Positions 54,246 through 64,000 of a stretch of 64,000 bases of DNA are shown here, piece by piece. The notes under the pieces were generated by a model. The model did no database searches, was not told the origin of the DNA, and saw only the letters and a program-made list of their open reading frames with translations. The position numbers and the translations under genes were made by a program. This DNA is from Areca catechu. Taxonomy: Eukaryota > Streptophyta > Magnoliopsida > Arecales > Arecaceae. The stretch is from assembly GCA_021397845.1 (NCBI GenBank), contig CM038050.1, positions 113,201,891-113,265,890 on the forward strand, written 5' to 3'. Every line of letters starts with the position of its first letter. Position 1 is the stretch's first letter.

Positions 54246-55648
54246 ATAAAAATTACCATGGATCCCTAGCAAATGCCATAAGGTCTTCCAAAAGTAGGTC
54301 GCAAATGGGATGGGCTCTAAGGGTTCATGTAACCGGTGATCTCAATATAATGTAACCTAATGGCTTTGAAACATATGTAGACTCAGAAAAGGGTAGGAAA
54401 TAGGAAAGAGACTTAGGGACTGGTTCAAAGCTAAAGAGACTGACCTTAATGTATGAATATTGATCTATGGGTGTACTTATCCTAACCTCATGATTAGTAC
54501 TAGGAGGATCTATAGGTACAAGTTCTAGGATAGGCTGGGTGCTCCTAGAAGGTGGAAGGTCATCAGGAAGGTCTTTGAAAAGTTTATCTTGAAAGTCCTC
54601 TAAACTAATGTCTGCTTCTTGGGGTTGTTCCTTAGGGACTTGTTCCTAGACCTTCTCTATGGGCAATACTGGAGAACCTTCAACCTTGGGTCCATCTTCA
54701 TCACACTTCTCCACTAAACTTGATTCATGGATGTCTTCTTGGGATTCCTTAATAGGCTCAGGGATTTCTTCACTTAAATTCTTAGTGGGCTCAATATTTT
54801 CTCTCCGAAATTCTTCAGAAGGTTCTTCTCTCTGGGTTGGTTCATGAATCTCTTTTGTAATAGGGGTTCCCTCAGTAATCTCATCAGGTGGTAGTTGATT
54901 AGTTAACTCATCGAGAAATATGTCATCAAATTCTTTCACTTTCAGGGCTTCAACTACCTCTTGAGGGAGTTCTCTTTGGGTTGATTTATGAATTTCTCTA
55001 GTGGCAGGGGTTCCCTCAGTATTCTCCTTCTCTAACTCCTTGTCACTGATCGGGTTAACTTCAGGCTTCTTTTCCTTTAGGCTAGTCGATTCTCTTTTAA
55101 CCTGGTCCTTAGGCTGAGTTGGATGAATTATAAATTTCTTTCCATGATGATTAAAGGCACATGTATTGGTCCGACCATAAAGGGTGGCATCATGATCGTA
55201 AAGCCAGGGTTGACCTAGGATAATGCTACTAACTCCCATGGGAAGGACATCAAACCAAATCATCTCTTCATATGATTGTAGTTTGATCAAGACTTGGCAT
55301 CTAGATTTGATAGGTATAGAAGTCGAATCTATCCATATTATAAGGGTTGGAGTGAGGAACTAGGGTCAATCCTAGGGATTTGACAGTACTTAAAGAGATG
55401 GCATTGACACAGCTCCCACTATCAACTATGATCTTACACACCTTATCCCCTAACTTGACAAAGGTTTGTAGGATGTTAGTCCTACGCCAATCTTTTTGTA
55501 CTATGTTTTGGGTAAGGATGCATCTGACCACTCCTAAAAGGTCTTCAGATTCAAATAGTTCTTCCTCGTGGTCGTTCTCCATGGGTTTACTTGACTGGGA
55601 GTGATGGGGGTGATAGGGGACTCCTGACCTAGTCGACATGCAATACAC
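54246..55648 (-). pseudogene. Chromo-2 gag start and aspartic protease with long acidic linker
   Basis: The first frame (55648-55301) has MSTRSGVPYHPHHSQSSKPM, then directly FVKLGDKVCKIIVDSGSCVN (about 55464-55405), a retropepsin site with Asp-Ser-Gly; most of gag is therefore missing. After a frame change the second frame (55290-54646) has FDVLPMGVSSIILGQPWLYD, the usual hydrophobic flap-to-ILG motif. A Glu/Lys/Pro-rich linker follows that includes KEFDDIFLDELTNQLPP, the lead-in to chromovirus RT. In the linker, segments around TREIHKSTQRE and TKEIHEPTQRE are an internal duplication. A stop at 54646 and more downstream disable it. Confidence 0.75.
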
Positions 55649-55740
55649 AACGAATGGTGCTACGGGTTTGGCAAACCTAAGAGCTCAATCACAATGAGTC
55701 AACGTAGAAGACACACAGCACAATCAACTAGCCCTTTCAC

Positions 55741-55866
55741 CAGCCAGGTAAGAGGTGGGAGTGTGGGAGGCTCCCCTTGCTTTTGCAAGGACCCAATTTA
55801 GGAACCACAATATTGCTTAGGTCGTTTGACGCTAGACCTCTTACCTTAGACACCGGCTTCCCGGTA
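55741..55866 (-). other. Structured leader module M (Chromo-2 copy)
   Basis: The hairpin is ACCGG/CCGGT (55852-55856 with 55861-55865) in place of CCAAT/ATTGG, again followed on the minus strand by GTGTCTAAGGTAAGAGG. Further on come GGGAGCCTCCC and CTCTTACCTGGCTGG. Changed stem bases with kept pairing and flanking sequence support structure. Confidence 0.6.
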
Positions 55867-56520
55867 CCAATTGAAGGGATGTATACAACCATATTCCCCA
55901 AAACGATCAAACCTAACTCGTTGATGTCCCTAATCTATTAGGTTGCTACTAGATTTTAGATTAGGTTTGGGTTCAAAATTCAAGGGTGGTTGTTTTTGGG
56001 CTAAGGAAAGATAATGACTTCCTTCCCTTATCTTATGATATTGACGCCCTTAAGTGAATTATGAAAATGATGGCATACAAATGATCTAATGAGATGTATC
56101 TAAGGTTTTTTTTTTATGTTGTGAGTTTTTGATGTATGATAGCAGAAAATAAGATGCTGGAAATAACAAAATATGAGCCTAAATGCAAAATTAAGCTATA
56201 TGAAAAATGAAGATGTGATGAGATGCACATGTTGAATTTTCAGAGTAGGATTTTTCTTAGATGGTAATCAGCCGTGTAGAAACTCTACAGACTGGAATAA
56301 AATCTGAAAAAATTCTAGAAAATACTTCTAATTATCAAGAATCTAGAAAAATAAAAATCACAAAAATATGACATTCCTACTGGTAGAAACAATTAATGTA
56401 TCAGACTATGTACTGAGATAAAAAAATGCAGAAATTTGAAGATGCTAGATTCTAATGATGCAAAACTATTCTTTAAGATTTAAAACTTATCTCCTTATGT
56501 TCCCCTTCAAAGGTCAATCA

Positions 56521-56610
56521 TATCAGCACCCCTACATGCCATAGAAAATTCTCGTGGAATGGGAAGTGAGGGTCTTACAGCCCTTCTTTTTCCTATGATC
56601 GGACGGCCAT
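56521..56610 (-). other. Structured leader module N (Chromo-2 copy)
   Basis: The minus strand reads GGCCGTCCGATCATAGGAAA, an inner AGGG...CCCT pair, CTTCCCATTCCACGAG, TTTTCTATGG and CATGTAGGGG. CATAG(G)AAAA pairs with TTTTCTATG, versus CCTAGGAA/TTCCTAGG in Chromo-1. Confidence 0.65.
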
Positions 56611-56688
56611 GATGAAGCACCTAATCCAAGTACTTAAAAAGATGCTAAGTCCTAACAGATGATAATTCTTCCAGGGAGCCGAGAATCA

Positions 56689-59053
56689 TGCAGCATGCGG
56701 AAGTGAATTTCAAAACAAAAATTTAAAGCATGAAACCCTAATTGGCTAGAAAACCCTAATTCCTAGGAACCCCTTATGCAATACCAATTAATGAAACATA
56801 AATGGAGTCAGAAAAACATACCTGGATCGCTGAAATCCAATCCTTTTCATGAGGCTCACAAGTGCAAGCCCTCCAATAGTGATCCACACAGGAATCAAAC
56901 CTAGGAACTTCTTCCTTGTAGGTTGCTTGATCAATTAGGACTCTTCCGATGGACTTTCTTCCTTCGGCAGCATCTCCTTCCTTGCTTAGACCTTCACCCT
57001 CCAGTAGAGCATCTAAGCCCTCTCCAAAATCTCTCTTCTCTCTTTCTATCACTTTCTAATTCTCTTCCTAAATCCTTGTCTTAAAATGATGGACTTGTCT
57101 TAAAGGAAGACCTATGTCCTACAAGGGAAGGAAGAGATAAGGTGGATAGATGTAAGAGTGTAAGAAAGAAACCAAAATTATCATCCCATCGGAACAAATA
57201 CCGATGGCTATTTATAGGAGAGTTGGAGGTGCCATATAATCCATTCCATCAGCCTTTGATATGTCCAAACACAGATCAAATAAGACCCTTCACTAAGAAG
57301 GAGTCTTATCATGAAACACTGTGTCCCTTTATGCGCCAACCGCCTAATTCAAGTCCCTTCACTATTTTATCCGACTTCTCCCTTTGCCACTTGGCATTTT
57401 TAGTTAAAATGAAGCCAAGGGATGTGACTTATGAATGAGAAGCATCAGTGATTCAAAAGGACTTAAAGCAGAAGGGCTCTGCATACTTGAATTAGCGCCA
57501 AAGTGAAGAGACACGACTCTTCACTTTGTGCCAAATTCTCCATGCCATATGACACCTTTGACCTAGTCAAAGTATATGCAATATGGGTATCATATGAAGG
57601 GGCATTAAGTCTACTTTCCAACCATATAATTTGTTTTCAGATTGGAGGTTAATTAGTCCTTGTGCGACCTTTTGAATTCAGAGATGTCACTTAGGCACGA
57701 AGAGTCCCATGCCTTTTGGACTCTTCATATATGGCGCATAAAATATCAAAAAAATATTGGATAAATCTGATAAACTCATCCCACTTAGGACTCAACCCAA
57801 TATAGGTCTCCCATAAATTGTTAGTCTATTTAGCAACCTTTCAGACCCAATCCTTGGGTTAGGAGATTAGGTCAGCCTACACATGCTAGTGTGTAATCTA
57901 GCTAACCAATTAGGATCCCTTGACCTAATTAAATGTCAATTGAGTTCCTAGGCCGACTCCCTAATATGTGTGATCCATTGGGCTCCATATCTAGCTAGCA
58001 GTAGGTTTAGGTTTGAGCCGATTCGGTCCGATCGAACCCGATTGACCTAATTAGGTCAAATTGGCTCACCTAATTGTCCAATTCGAATCACACATCGAAT
58101 TGACTCATGAAACCAAACCAATTGGTTCATGAAAACCTACAAGACAAGATTGACATCTAGCAACATATCTTGCCTACCCGGAAGATGAGGAATTTGGTGG
58201 AAATTATCAAAGTACCCTTCAGTAGTAAGTTACTGTACAATTCAATCTTTCGATCTCCCATTATCTTGATTAAGTGATAGGTATGGATATATATCAAACC
58301 CTAACACTTAATCATATCAAATCTCATCTCGATCATGAGGACTCAACTGATGACTAATTAGAAATCAATTCTAATCTCATCCTGCTTTGATCAAAGGCAA
58401 CTTGAGTCACTCATCGAAGAGATTGCATAGGATAACAATTCCTCTTACTAGGAAAGATCGATTCCCTATTGGTCCACTCACATCCTTCGTACACCTTCCA
58501 CCATATCCAGAACACCCCGTACACCATGAATGAGTATGAACTAAAGTATGGCTTAGTGTGCGTAACGAACCATGGTGACCTCAGGTTTAAAGATCACATG
58601 CACAACTTCTACTCTGGGATCTATCTTTTGATTAGTAGTAAGACTTTTATAAGATAGTCCCGGTGTGGTCAGTCCAATATACTCATACCCTGATGAGCAC
58701 CCTTATCCTTGTATTAGTGTCTCTGCACAAGTGGTTTTGAGATCAACCACCCTCATCTACTGAGCATACATTGATAAGCTAGTCTTTTCGGATTCATCGA
58801 TCCCTGAATCGATGGTCCAATGACTAGGGACATTCTAAATTAGGGTTTATAGAAATTAGGTCTCACTATTATTTTGTCATAACCCTAATTTCATTGCCCT
58901 ACTCTATGGGGTTCATCATAATCAACACAAACATAACATAGCAGTATATGATGAATCAAATGCCTTTATTAATATGAAAAATATATCATACATGAGCTGG
59001 AAGTTTATAAAAAGTCTCTTATAATGATTGGCTCTTAGGGCACTTTTCTATCA
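56689..59053 (-). repeat. Copia-C 3' LTR
   Basis: The sense strand starts TGATAGAAAAGTGCCCTAAG at 59053, right after the polypurine tract. The far end is placed at about 56689 (GCATGCTGCA on the minus strand) from the TG...CA rule and similarity to R. It is uncertain by ~30 bp because the other LTR is outside the window. TATA box TATAAATAG on the minus strand lies near 57215. U3 palindromes are AAGTGAAGAG/CTCTTCACTT (57501-57526) and GAAGAGTCC/GGACTCTTC (57699-57726). No host gene is present. Confidence 0.8.
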
Positions 59054-60720
59054 AACTCCCACTTGCACTAAAGCCAATCGCCCTTGTATTTTATGCCCAT
59101 ACAATCTAAGTGACGATCTAACTACTGCTTGGCTAATGCTTTAGTGAATGGGTCTGCTATATTGTTCTTTATGTCAACTCATTCAATGGTAACATCATGT
59201 CTTTCAATGATCTCTCAAATGATGTGGAACTGTCTTAGAATGTGCTTGGACTTGTGATGAGACCTTGGTTCCTTAGCTTGTGCAACAGTCCCAGTGTTAT
59301 CATAGTAAATGGCACTGGCTGTTGTACATCAGGAACCATGCCCAATTCTATGATGAATTTTTTCATCCAGACAGCTTCCTTTGCAGCTTCACTAGCAGCT
59401 ATGTACTCTGCGTCAGTGACTGAGTCAGCTACTGTAGGCTACTTTATACATTTCCAACTCACTGCACCACCATTCACGGTGAAGACATACCCCAATGTGA
59501 ATTTGCTATCATCTGGATCTGACTGAAAATTAGAGTCTGTATAACCTTCTAGTTTCAACTCAGATCCTCCATATACTAGAAAAATATCTTTAATCCTTCT
59601 TAGGTACTTAAGAATATTTTTCACAGCTTTCCAATGATCCTCTCCTAGATCTGCTTGAAACCTGCTCACTATGCCCAAGGCATAAGCGACATCAGGCCTG
59701 GTACATAACATGGCATACATAATTGATCCTACAATCGAAGCATAAGGGATCATAGTCATCCTCTCTCTTTCTTCTGATGTCTTTGGAGACATTTTTTTAG
59801 AGAGATATATGCCTTGACTTAGAGGCAAGTATCCTTTCTTTTTTCCATCCATGTTGAATCTCTTCAACACTAAGTCAATGTACCTAGACTGGGATAAGCC
59901 TAGCATCCTTTTAGATCTATCTCTGTAGATCCTTATACATAGTATATAAGATGCCTCTCCTAAAGCTTTCATGGAAAACTTTAATGATATCCAAGTTTTA
60001 ACCGACTGCAATATTGGGATATCATTCCCAATGATCAGTATGTCGTCCACATACAAAACCAAGAAAACAAGTGTACTCCCACTTGTCTTCTTGTACATAT
60101 ATGGTTCATCCACATTTTTGATAAAACCAAATCCTTTGATTGTTTCATCAAAACAGATGTTCCAACTCCTCAATGCTTGCTTAAGTCCATAAATGGATTT
60201 CTTTAATTTGCATACCTGATTTGGTCTCAAACTTGAGACAAAACCCTCTGGCTGTGACATATAGACTTTTTTCTCAAGGTTTTGATTGAGGAAAGCAGTC
60301 TTTACATCCATTTGCCAGATCTCATAGTCATGGTATGCTGCTATGGCAAGCAGTATCTAAATGGACTTGAGCATGGCTACTGGAGAAAAAGCTTCATCAT
60401 AGTCTACACCATATTTTTGTCTAAAACCTTTTGCTACCAGTCTAGCCTTGTAGGTCTCAACTTGACCATCTGCTCCAATCTTCTTCTTGAAGACCCATCT
60501 ACACCCTATTGGGTTAATTCCTTCAGGTGGTCAACCAAAGTACAAACCTGATTGGAATACATGGAGTCCATTTCAAATTTTAGGTGCCAAGCTACTTGTC
60601 GGAGTCTCTACTCTTGATAGCTTCCGAATAGGTCACAAGATCACCATCCTGTATGATACTGGCTTCATTATCATCTCCGATGACAAAACCATATCTGAGA
60701 GGTGCTCCCCGCACCCTCTC
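59054..60720 (-). pseudogene. pol: Copia-C reverse transcriptase and RNase H
   Basis: RT begins upstream of 60540 (GCRWVFKKKIGADGQVETYK, ARLVAKGF), with stops until 60311. From there 290 codons are open: MDVKTAFLNQNLEKKVYMSQ, VCKLKKSIYGLKQALRSW, FLVLYVDDILIIGND (about 60065-60021, both Asp present), LGLSQSRYIDLVLKRFNMDG, MIPYASIVGSIMYAMLCTRP and LEGYTDSNFQSDPDDSK. After a stop at 59439, TDAEYIAASEAAKEAVWMKK leads to the RNase H end with more stops. The polypurine tract (GTGCAAGTGGGAGTT on the minus strand) is at 59054-59068. Confidence 0.92.
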
Positions 60721-60779
60721 TAACCTTCAGAGAGGAAGTGTGTATTGTGGTTGTTCTTAATCCACAAGAACCTTTGGTT

Positions 60780-61777
60780 GAGGAACTTCACTTGAAGGCT
60801 CACTAGTTTGTTAGTTCTGTTCTTCACATAACTCAAGTGAAGAATTACTACATCTTTCTTGGATAAACTCTTGTTCCAAGAATGTAGTATGCCTACTGAC
60901 AATTATTTTTTGCTCAGCAGCATTATAAAAGAGATATCCAACACCCTCTTTTGAATAACCAACAAACCTGCATTTATCAGCCCTTGCACTTAGCTTATGT
61001 CCAAAGGTATTCTTGACATAAGCATGGCAACCCCAAATCTTCAAATACTTAAGATTTGGTCTTTTTCCATTGCATAATTCATATGGAGTGCTATTCACTG
61101 ATTTTGATGGAACCCTATTTAATATGTATGCAGCAGTATCTAGGGCATGTCAGGAAGATCTGTGAAGCTCATCATCAACCTCACAATGTCTAACAAGGTG
61201 CGATTTCTCCTTTCTGCCACTCCATTTAACTAGTGTGTATAAGGAAGGGTCCATTTAGATATTATTCCTTTGTCCTTGAGATGGTTCAGAAACTCACCAG
61301 ATAAGTATTCACCTCTTCGATCATACCGAAGAGCTTTAATACTAAATCTAGTTTGTTTTTCAACCATACTTTGATATTCTTTAAACTTATCAAAGGCTTT
61401 GGACTTGTATTTTAAAAGATACACATGACCGAACCTTGATAAATCATCAATAAAAGTGATGAAATAAGAATATCCTCCTCTGGCCTAGTTGACATAGGTC
61501 CACATACATTAGTATGTATTAGACCTAACAATTCAGTTGCCCTCTCTCCATGTCCAGTGAATGGAGACTTGGTCATTTTTTCTTTAAAACATGATTCATA
61601 AGTTTCTAATGATTGGAAATCATCAGAGTCAAAGTAATTATCTTTGACTAACTTGTTTATCGTTGACTCACTGATATGACCCAATCGACAGTGCCAGAGA
61701 TATGTGACATTATCATTATCTCTTGAGGCTTCTAATTCTGTAGAGTCCATGCAATGAATCGCATATGTAACATCCAC
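60780..61777 (-). pseudogene. pol: Copia-C integrase
   Basis: The zinc region LWHCRLGHISESTINKL and CFKEKMTKSPFTGHGERATE is at about 61702-61543. The core follows with TNVCGPMSTRPEED (first D changed to N), IKALRYDRRGEYLSGEF (second D kept, QG changed to RR) and LNGVAERRNRTLLDIV (E), with several stops. The C-terminal part 61098-60811 has STPYELCNGKRPNLKYLKIW, KCRFVGYSKEG and AEQKIIVSRHTTFLE. Confidence 0.88.
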
Positions 61778-62663
61778 ATGCGGTATCCAATACCCATGAA
61801 TTAGAAATGGAAGTACTCAATGATAAATTAGTTAGTATCATGTACAGACCTTTAAATGCACCACTTGCATCTTGCTTCACATTTGCAAGGTAAACCTTGC
61901 AGTTCTTCTTCCAATGCACAGTCTTATCATAATGGAAACAGGCTCCATCAACCTTCTTAATTTTCTTGTTCTTCTTCTGGATGCTTTTCTTAGGGTTGAA
62001 TTTTCTCTTCATACCCTTCTTCATTGCTTGCTTCTTTCTATCAACAAGAAGCACCTAAGCCTTATCTCCTTTAGAGTGGCTCTCAGCTGCCTTAAGCACG
62101 TTAAGCAGCTTTGGCAATGAAGTATTCAATTTGTTCATATGGTAATCAAGAACAAACTGAGAGAAGGAATCTAGGAGTGACTGCAGGATCAAGTCCTGAT
62201 TGAGTTCATCATCCATGACAAACTCTAATTGACCCAATCAAGTGATCAAGTCAATCATTTTCAGCACATGGATTTGCATAGGTGAACCCTCACTCATCCA
62301 TGCTTGGAACAACTGCTTTGATATTTTATATTGGGCAGCCCTACTTTGCTCTCCATAAAGCTCCTTTAGATTGAGCAATATGGACTGAGGCTCCATACCT
62401 TCATGTTACCTTTGGATTTCGTTGCTCATCAAGGCCAACATGATGCACCTAACAGTTGTACTGTCATTTTGCCACATTCTATGTGTGGCAATTTCCTCCT
62501 CTGAAGCATCCTCTCCAATCACCACTGGATCTAGAAAATCAAGTATATATGAAAGCTTCTCTTGAGTTAAAATAATCCTCAGGTTCCTCAGCCAGTCCAC
62601 ATAATTTGGATCGGTTAACTTATTGGCATCCAAGATGCCCCTCAGTGATAAGTTTGAAGCCAT
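61716..62663 (-). pseudogene. gag: Copia-C gag with knuckle and protease remnant
   Basis: The start is ATG at 62663 (MASNLSLRGILDANKLTDPN). The UBN2-type domain follows with NYVDWLRNLRIILTQEKLSY, MWQNDSTTVRCIMLALMSNE, a stop at 62406, LKELYGEQSRAAQYKISKQL, a stop near 62239, and NYHMNKLNTSLPKLLNVL-like sequence with a stop at 62055. A Lys-rich basic tail leads to the knuckle CFHYDKTVHWKKNCKVY (about 61947-61897), with one Cys lost. The protease site WVLDTACGCYICDS (about 61804-61763) is followed almost at once by integrase sequence, so most of protease is deleted. Confidence 0.88.
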
Positions 62664-62780
62664 TAAAGATAAATGTCTTACATTTAATTAAAGAACAATA
62701 TTAGCAGACCACTCAATGATGACATACATAACTAGATAAGAACTTTATATCTAATTATGTCTCCCACTATTTTCTTCAAA

Positions 62781-63170
62781 TACCATAACCCTCAACTATG
62801 GTAAGCGAGAAACCTTTCCTGGTTTCCTTAGTGGGGTTGAGATCCATATTCCTCATGAGTGCCTTGTGTATGCACAACAAACACACATGAGTTCAATGGT
62901 AGGACAACCTTTCCGATTGCAACCCGTGCAATTCTCAACAATTATCTTTGCCTCTAAGATACTTATGGCCTTGTATATGCACAACAAACCATAATGTCTT
63001 AGTTTAGTCGGACCCTTCATTTCCATATAGCCATGATTGAATAATGTTACCCTTGTGTATGCACAACAAAGCAACATTTTCAACCATGCCATAAAGAACT
63101 AAGTGCACCAAGACAAATCTTATATCAAATCCTAGAGTAGGCCTTGTGTATGCACAACAAACTACTATAG
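62781..63170 (-). other. Array of hairpins with constant loop and variable stems (Copia-C leader)
   Basis: On the minus strand four hairpins carry TTTGTTGTGCATACACAAGG (or ATATAC in one). Their variable stems lie at 63132-63170, 63032-63088, 62954-63002 and 62852-62891. In all of them TTGTG pairs with (C/T)ACAA around the tip. The pre-gag hairpin ACCATA/TATGGT with a GAGGG-containing loop is at about 62781-62803. Order and spacing match Copia-A. Confidence 0.75.
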
Positions 63171-63254
63171 TCTTGACATAAATTTGGCTTAGCATGAAGG
63201 CAAAATATAGTACACTTAACCAATTAGCATTACCAAATTAAGATTTAGATATGA

Positions 63255-63400
63255 CCAAATTGGCCAGGTGAGTGAAAGGGGTGAGGGGGTCCCCCTGTTG
63301 CTTTCCTTAGACACCAATTAAATTGGCCAGGTCAGACAATGGAACCAATTAAAAACCTCATTCCCTTTACCTTCCCAGAACCACTTGCCTAGACACCAAC
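63255..63400 (-). other. Structured leader module M (Copia-C copy)
   Basis: The minus strand reads GTGTCTAGGCAAGTGGTTCT, CTGACCTGGCCAAT, hairpin CCAAT/ATTGG (63314-63318 with 63322-63326), GGTGTCTAAGGAAAGCAAC, GGGGGACCCCC and CTCACCTGGCCAATTTGG. It is nearly the same as in Copia-A. Confidence 0.65.
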
Positions 63401-63670
63401 TGGCTGATCAAATCCTAATTGGTTTTGCATCATGACTAAGTATTTTGCTATGACTAAATATAATTTTGATGAGGGCTTTTGATGGGCTCAAAACACATTC
63501 TACATTATCATGATTACTATGCTTATAACATGTACAAACATGTAACATATCATCATAACATAACATCATAACATAACATGTTATGTTAAACAAGCATATT
63601 ATAGCTAATATGCAAATCAAGGCATGATAGATACATAAAAATACCTTTCACCTCACTTTTACATGGGATA

Positions 63671-63765
63671 TGGCCACAGCGGCACCCTTACACGCCATAG
63701 GAGACCCATTGAATGGGAGGAGAGGGCCTTTAAACCCTACTGGCTCCTATGACCGGATGGCCATG
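63671..63765 (-). other. Structured leader module N (Copia-C copy)
   Basis: The minus strand reads GGCCATCCGGTCATAGGAG, inner AGGG...CCCT, CTCCCATTCAATGGG, CTCCTATG and GCGTGTAAGGGTGCCGCTG. CATAGGAG pairs with CTCCTATG, and outer ATGGCCA can pair with TGGCCAT. 63766-64000 shows nothing further that I can name; it should lead to the PBS and 5' LTR. Confidence 0.65.
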
Positions 63766-64000
63766 GTGACTAACCCAATCCAAAGCAGTTACTAGATACA
63801 ATCAACATGCATAATTTCATACTTGACAAAATATCATGCATTTCATAAAAAACTGAAATTAAACATATTACCCTAATATGCAAAATTTCATACAATTGCA
63901 ATATCATGTCATTTCATAAAGAAACCAAAAATCATGCATATGAATTTGGTCGGGTCGACTCGACAGGATTCGGGTCAGCTCGAATAGTGGAATTTCATAA

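Larger units (their letters stand above)
54240..56688 (-). mobile_element. Chromo-2: fragment of a chromovirus-like element (leader, gag start, protease)
   Basis: On the minus strand it resembles the interior of Chromo-1: module N (56610-56521), leader, module M (about 55866-55741), an ORF start MSTRSGVPYHP (about 55637) and a protease-to-linker ORF whose distal part (SYFLPFS, YICDLLLEDL-like) matches 16540-16690. RT and integrase are not in the window. The left end is cut by Copia-B at 54240. The right end meets the Copia-C LTR at about 56689. No LTR or standard PBS of its own is visible. Confidence 0.72.
56689..64000 (-). mobile_element. Copia-C: decayed Ty1/copia element, 5' LTR outside the window
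   Basis: Sense order on the minus strand: leader (64000-62664, partial), gag, a protease remnant, integrase, RT, RNase H, PPT, 3' LTR. Gag and leader are clearly related to Copia-A (MASNLSLRGILDANKLTDPN against MASSLSLRSILDTNKLTCPN). Copia-C, or an intact relative, is the kind of element that could have supplied enzymes to Copia-A. Confidence 0.88.

Noticed and set aside
54646..55290. 214-codon Glu/Lys-rich minus-strand ORF as a host protein
   Set aside because: Its start continues the chromovirus protease (ILGQPW motif) and it contains the lead-in to RT. It is a retrotransposon linker.

Overview
The window looks like intergenic heterochromatin of a flowering plant with a large genome, possibly a monocot (lineage is inference only). 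I found no intact host gene and no host tRNA, rRNA or CRISPR array. Nearly every base can be assigned to LTR retrotransposons nested inside one another. The only host-derived gene is a broken fragment of thiamine thiazole synthase (THI1/THI4) captured inside a small LTR element.

Layout, with my own labels. Tat-1 (about 50-24331, + strand) is a Ty3/gypsy Tat-lineage element. It has gag, PR, RT, RNase H, a second archaeal-type RNase H and IN, then a tandem-repeat zone and an antisense ORF, between 2.0-2.4 kb LTRs that carry a ~183-bp tandem array. Inside it sit THI-LTR (2608-5923, TSD TGTCC, the THI1 carrier) and solo copia LTR R (12205-12471 plus 19470-19787). R is split by Chromo-1 (12472-19469), a non-autonomous chromovirus. 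The right end of Tat-1 abuts the 3' LTR of Copia-B (- strand, 24332-54239). Copia-B is split by Tat-2 (25121-42662, - strand, TSD GGAAC) and by solo LTR F (44805-47256). Tat-2 is itself split by Copia-A (31234-38436, + strand, TSD TGGGT), an internally deleted copia with intact 2.4-kb LTRs. Copia-B in turn abuts Chromo-2 (54240 to ~56688, - strand, chromovirus gag/PR). After it comes Copia-C (~56689 to beyond the window, - strand), a decayed full copia. The nesting gives a relative age order: Chromo-2, then Copia-B, then Tat-2 and F, then Copia-A; and separately Tat-1, then THI-LTR and R, then Chromo-1.

Most coding regions are dead, with in-frame stops, frameshifts and catalytic changes (RT YVDN in Tat-1, YVND in Copia-B). 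Several young-looking insertions (THI-LTR, Chromo-1, Copia-A) are non-autonomous, so they must have been mobilised in trans.

The most unusual signal is in the untranslated leaders between the primer-binding site and gag. Copia-A and Copia-C each carry four regularly spaced hairpins whose stems differ almost completely while the apical sequence is nearly constant. Copia-B has a similar arrangement with a different loop. Two further structured leader modules, called N and M here, are recognisable in both Ty3/gypsy chromoviruses and Ty1/copia elements, in the same order and with compensating stem changes. This looks like a repeated, modular leader-RNA architecture crossing retrotransposon superfamilies. 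Its function is unknown. I have only hand alignments and cannot run covariance statistics here.
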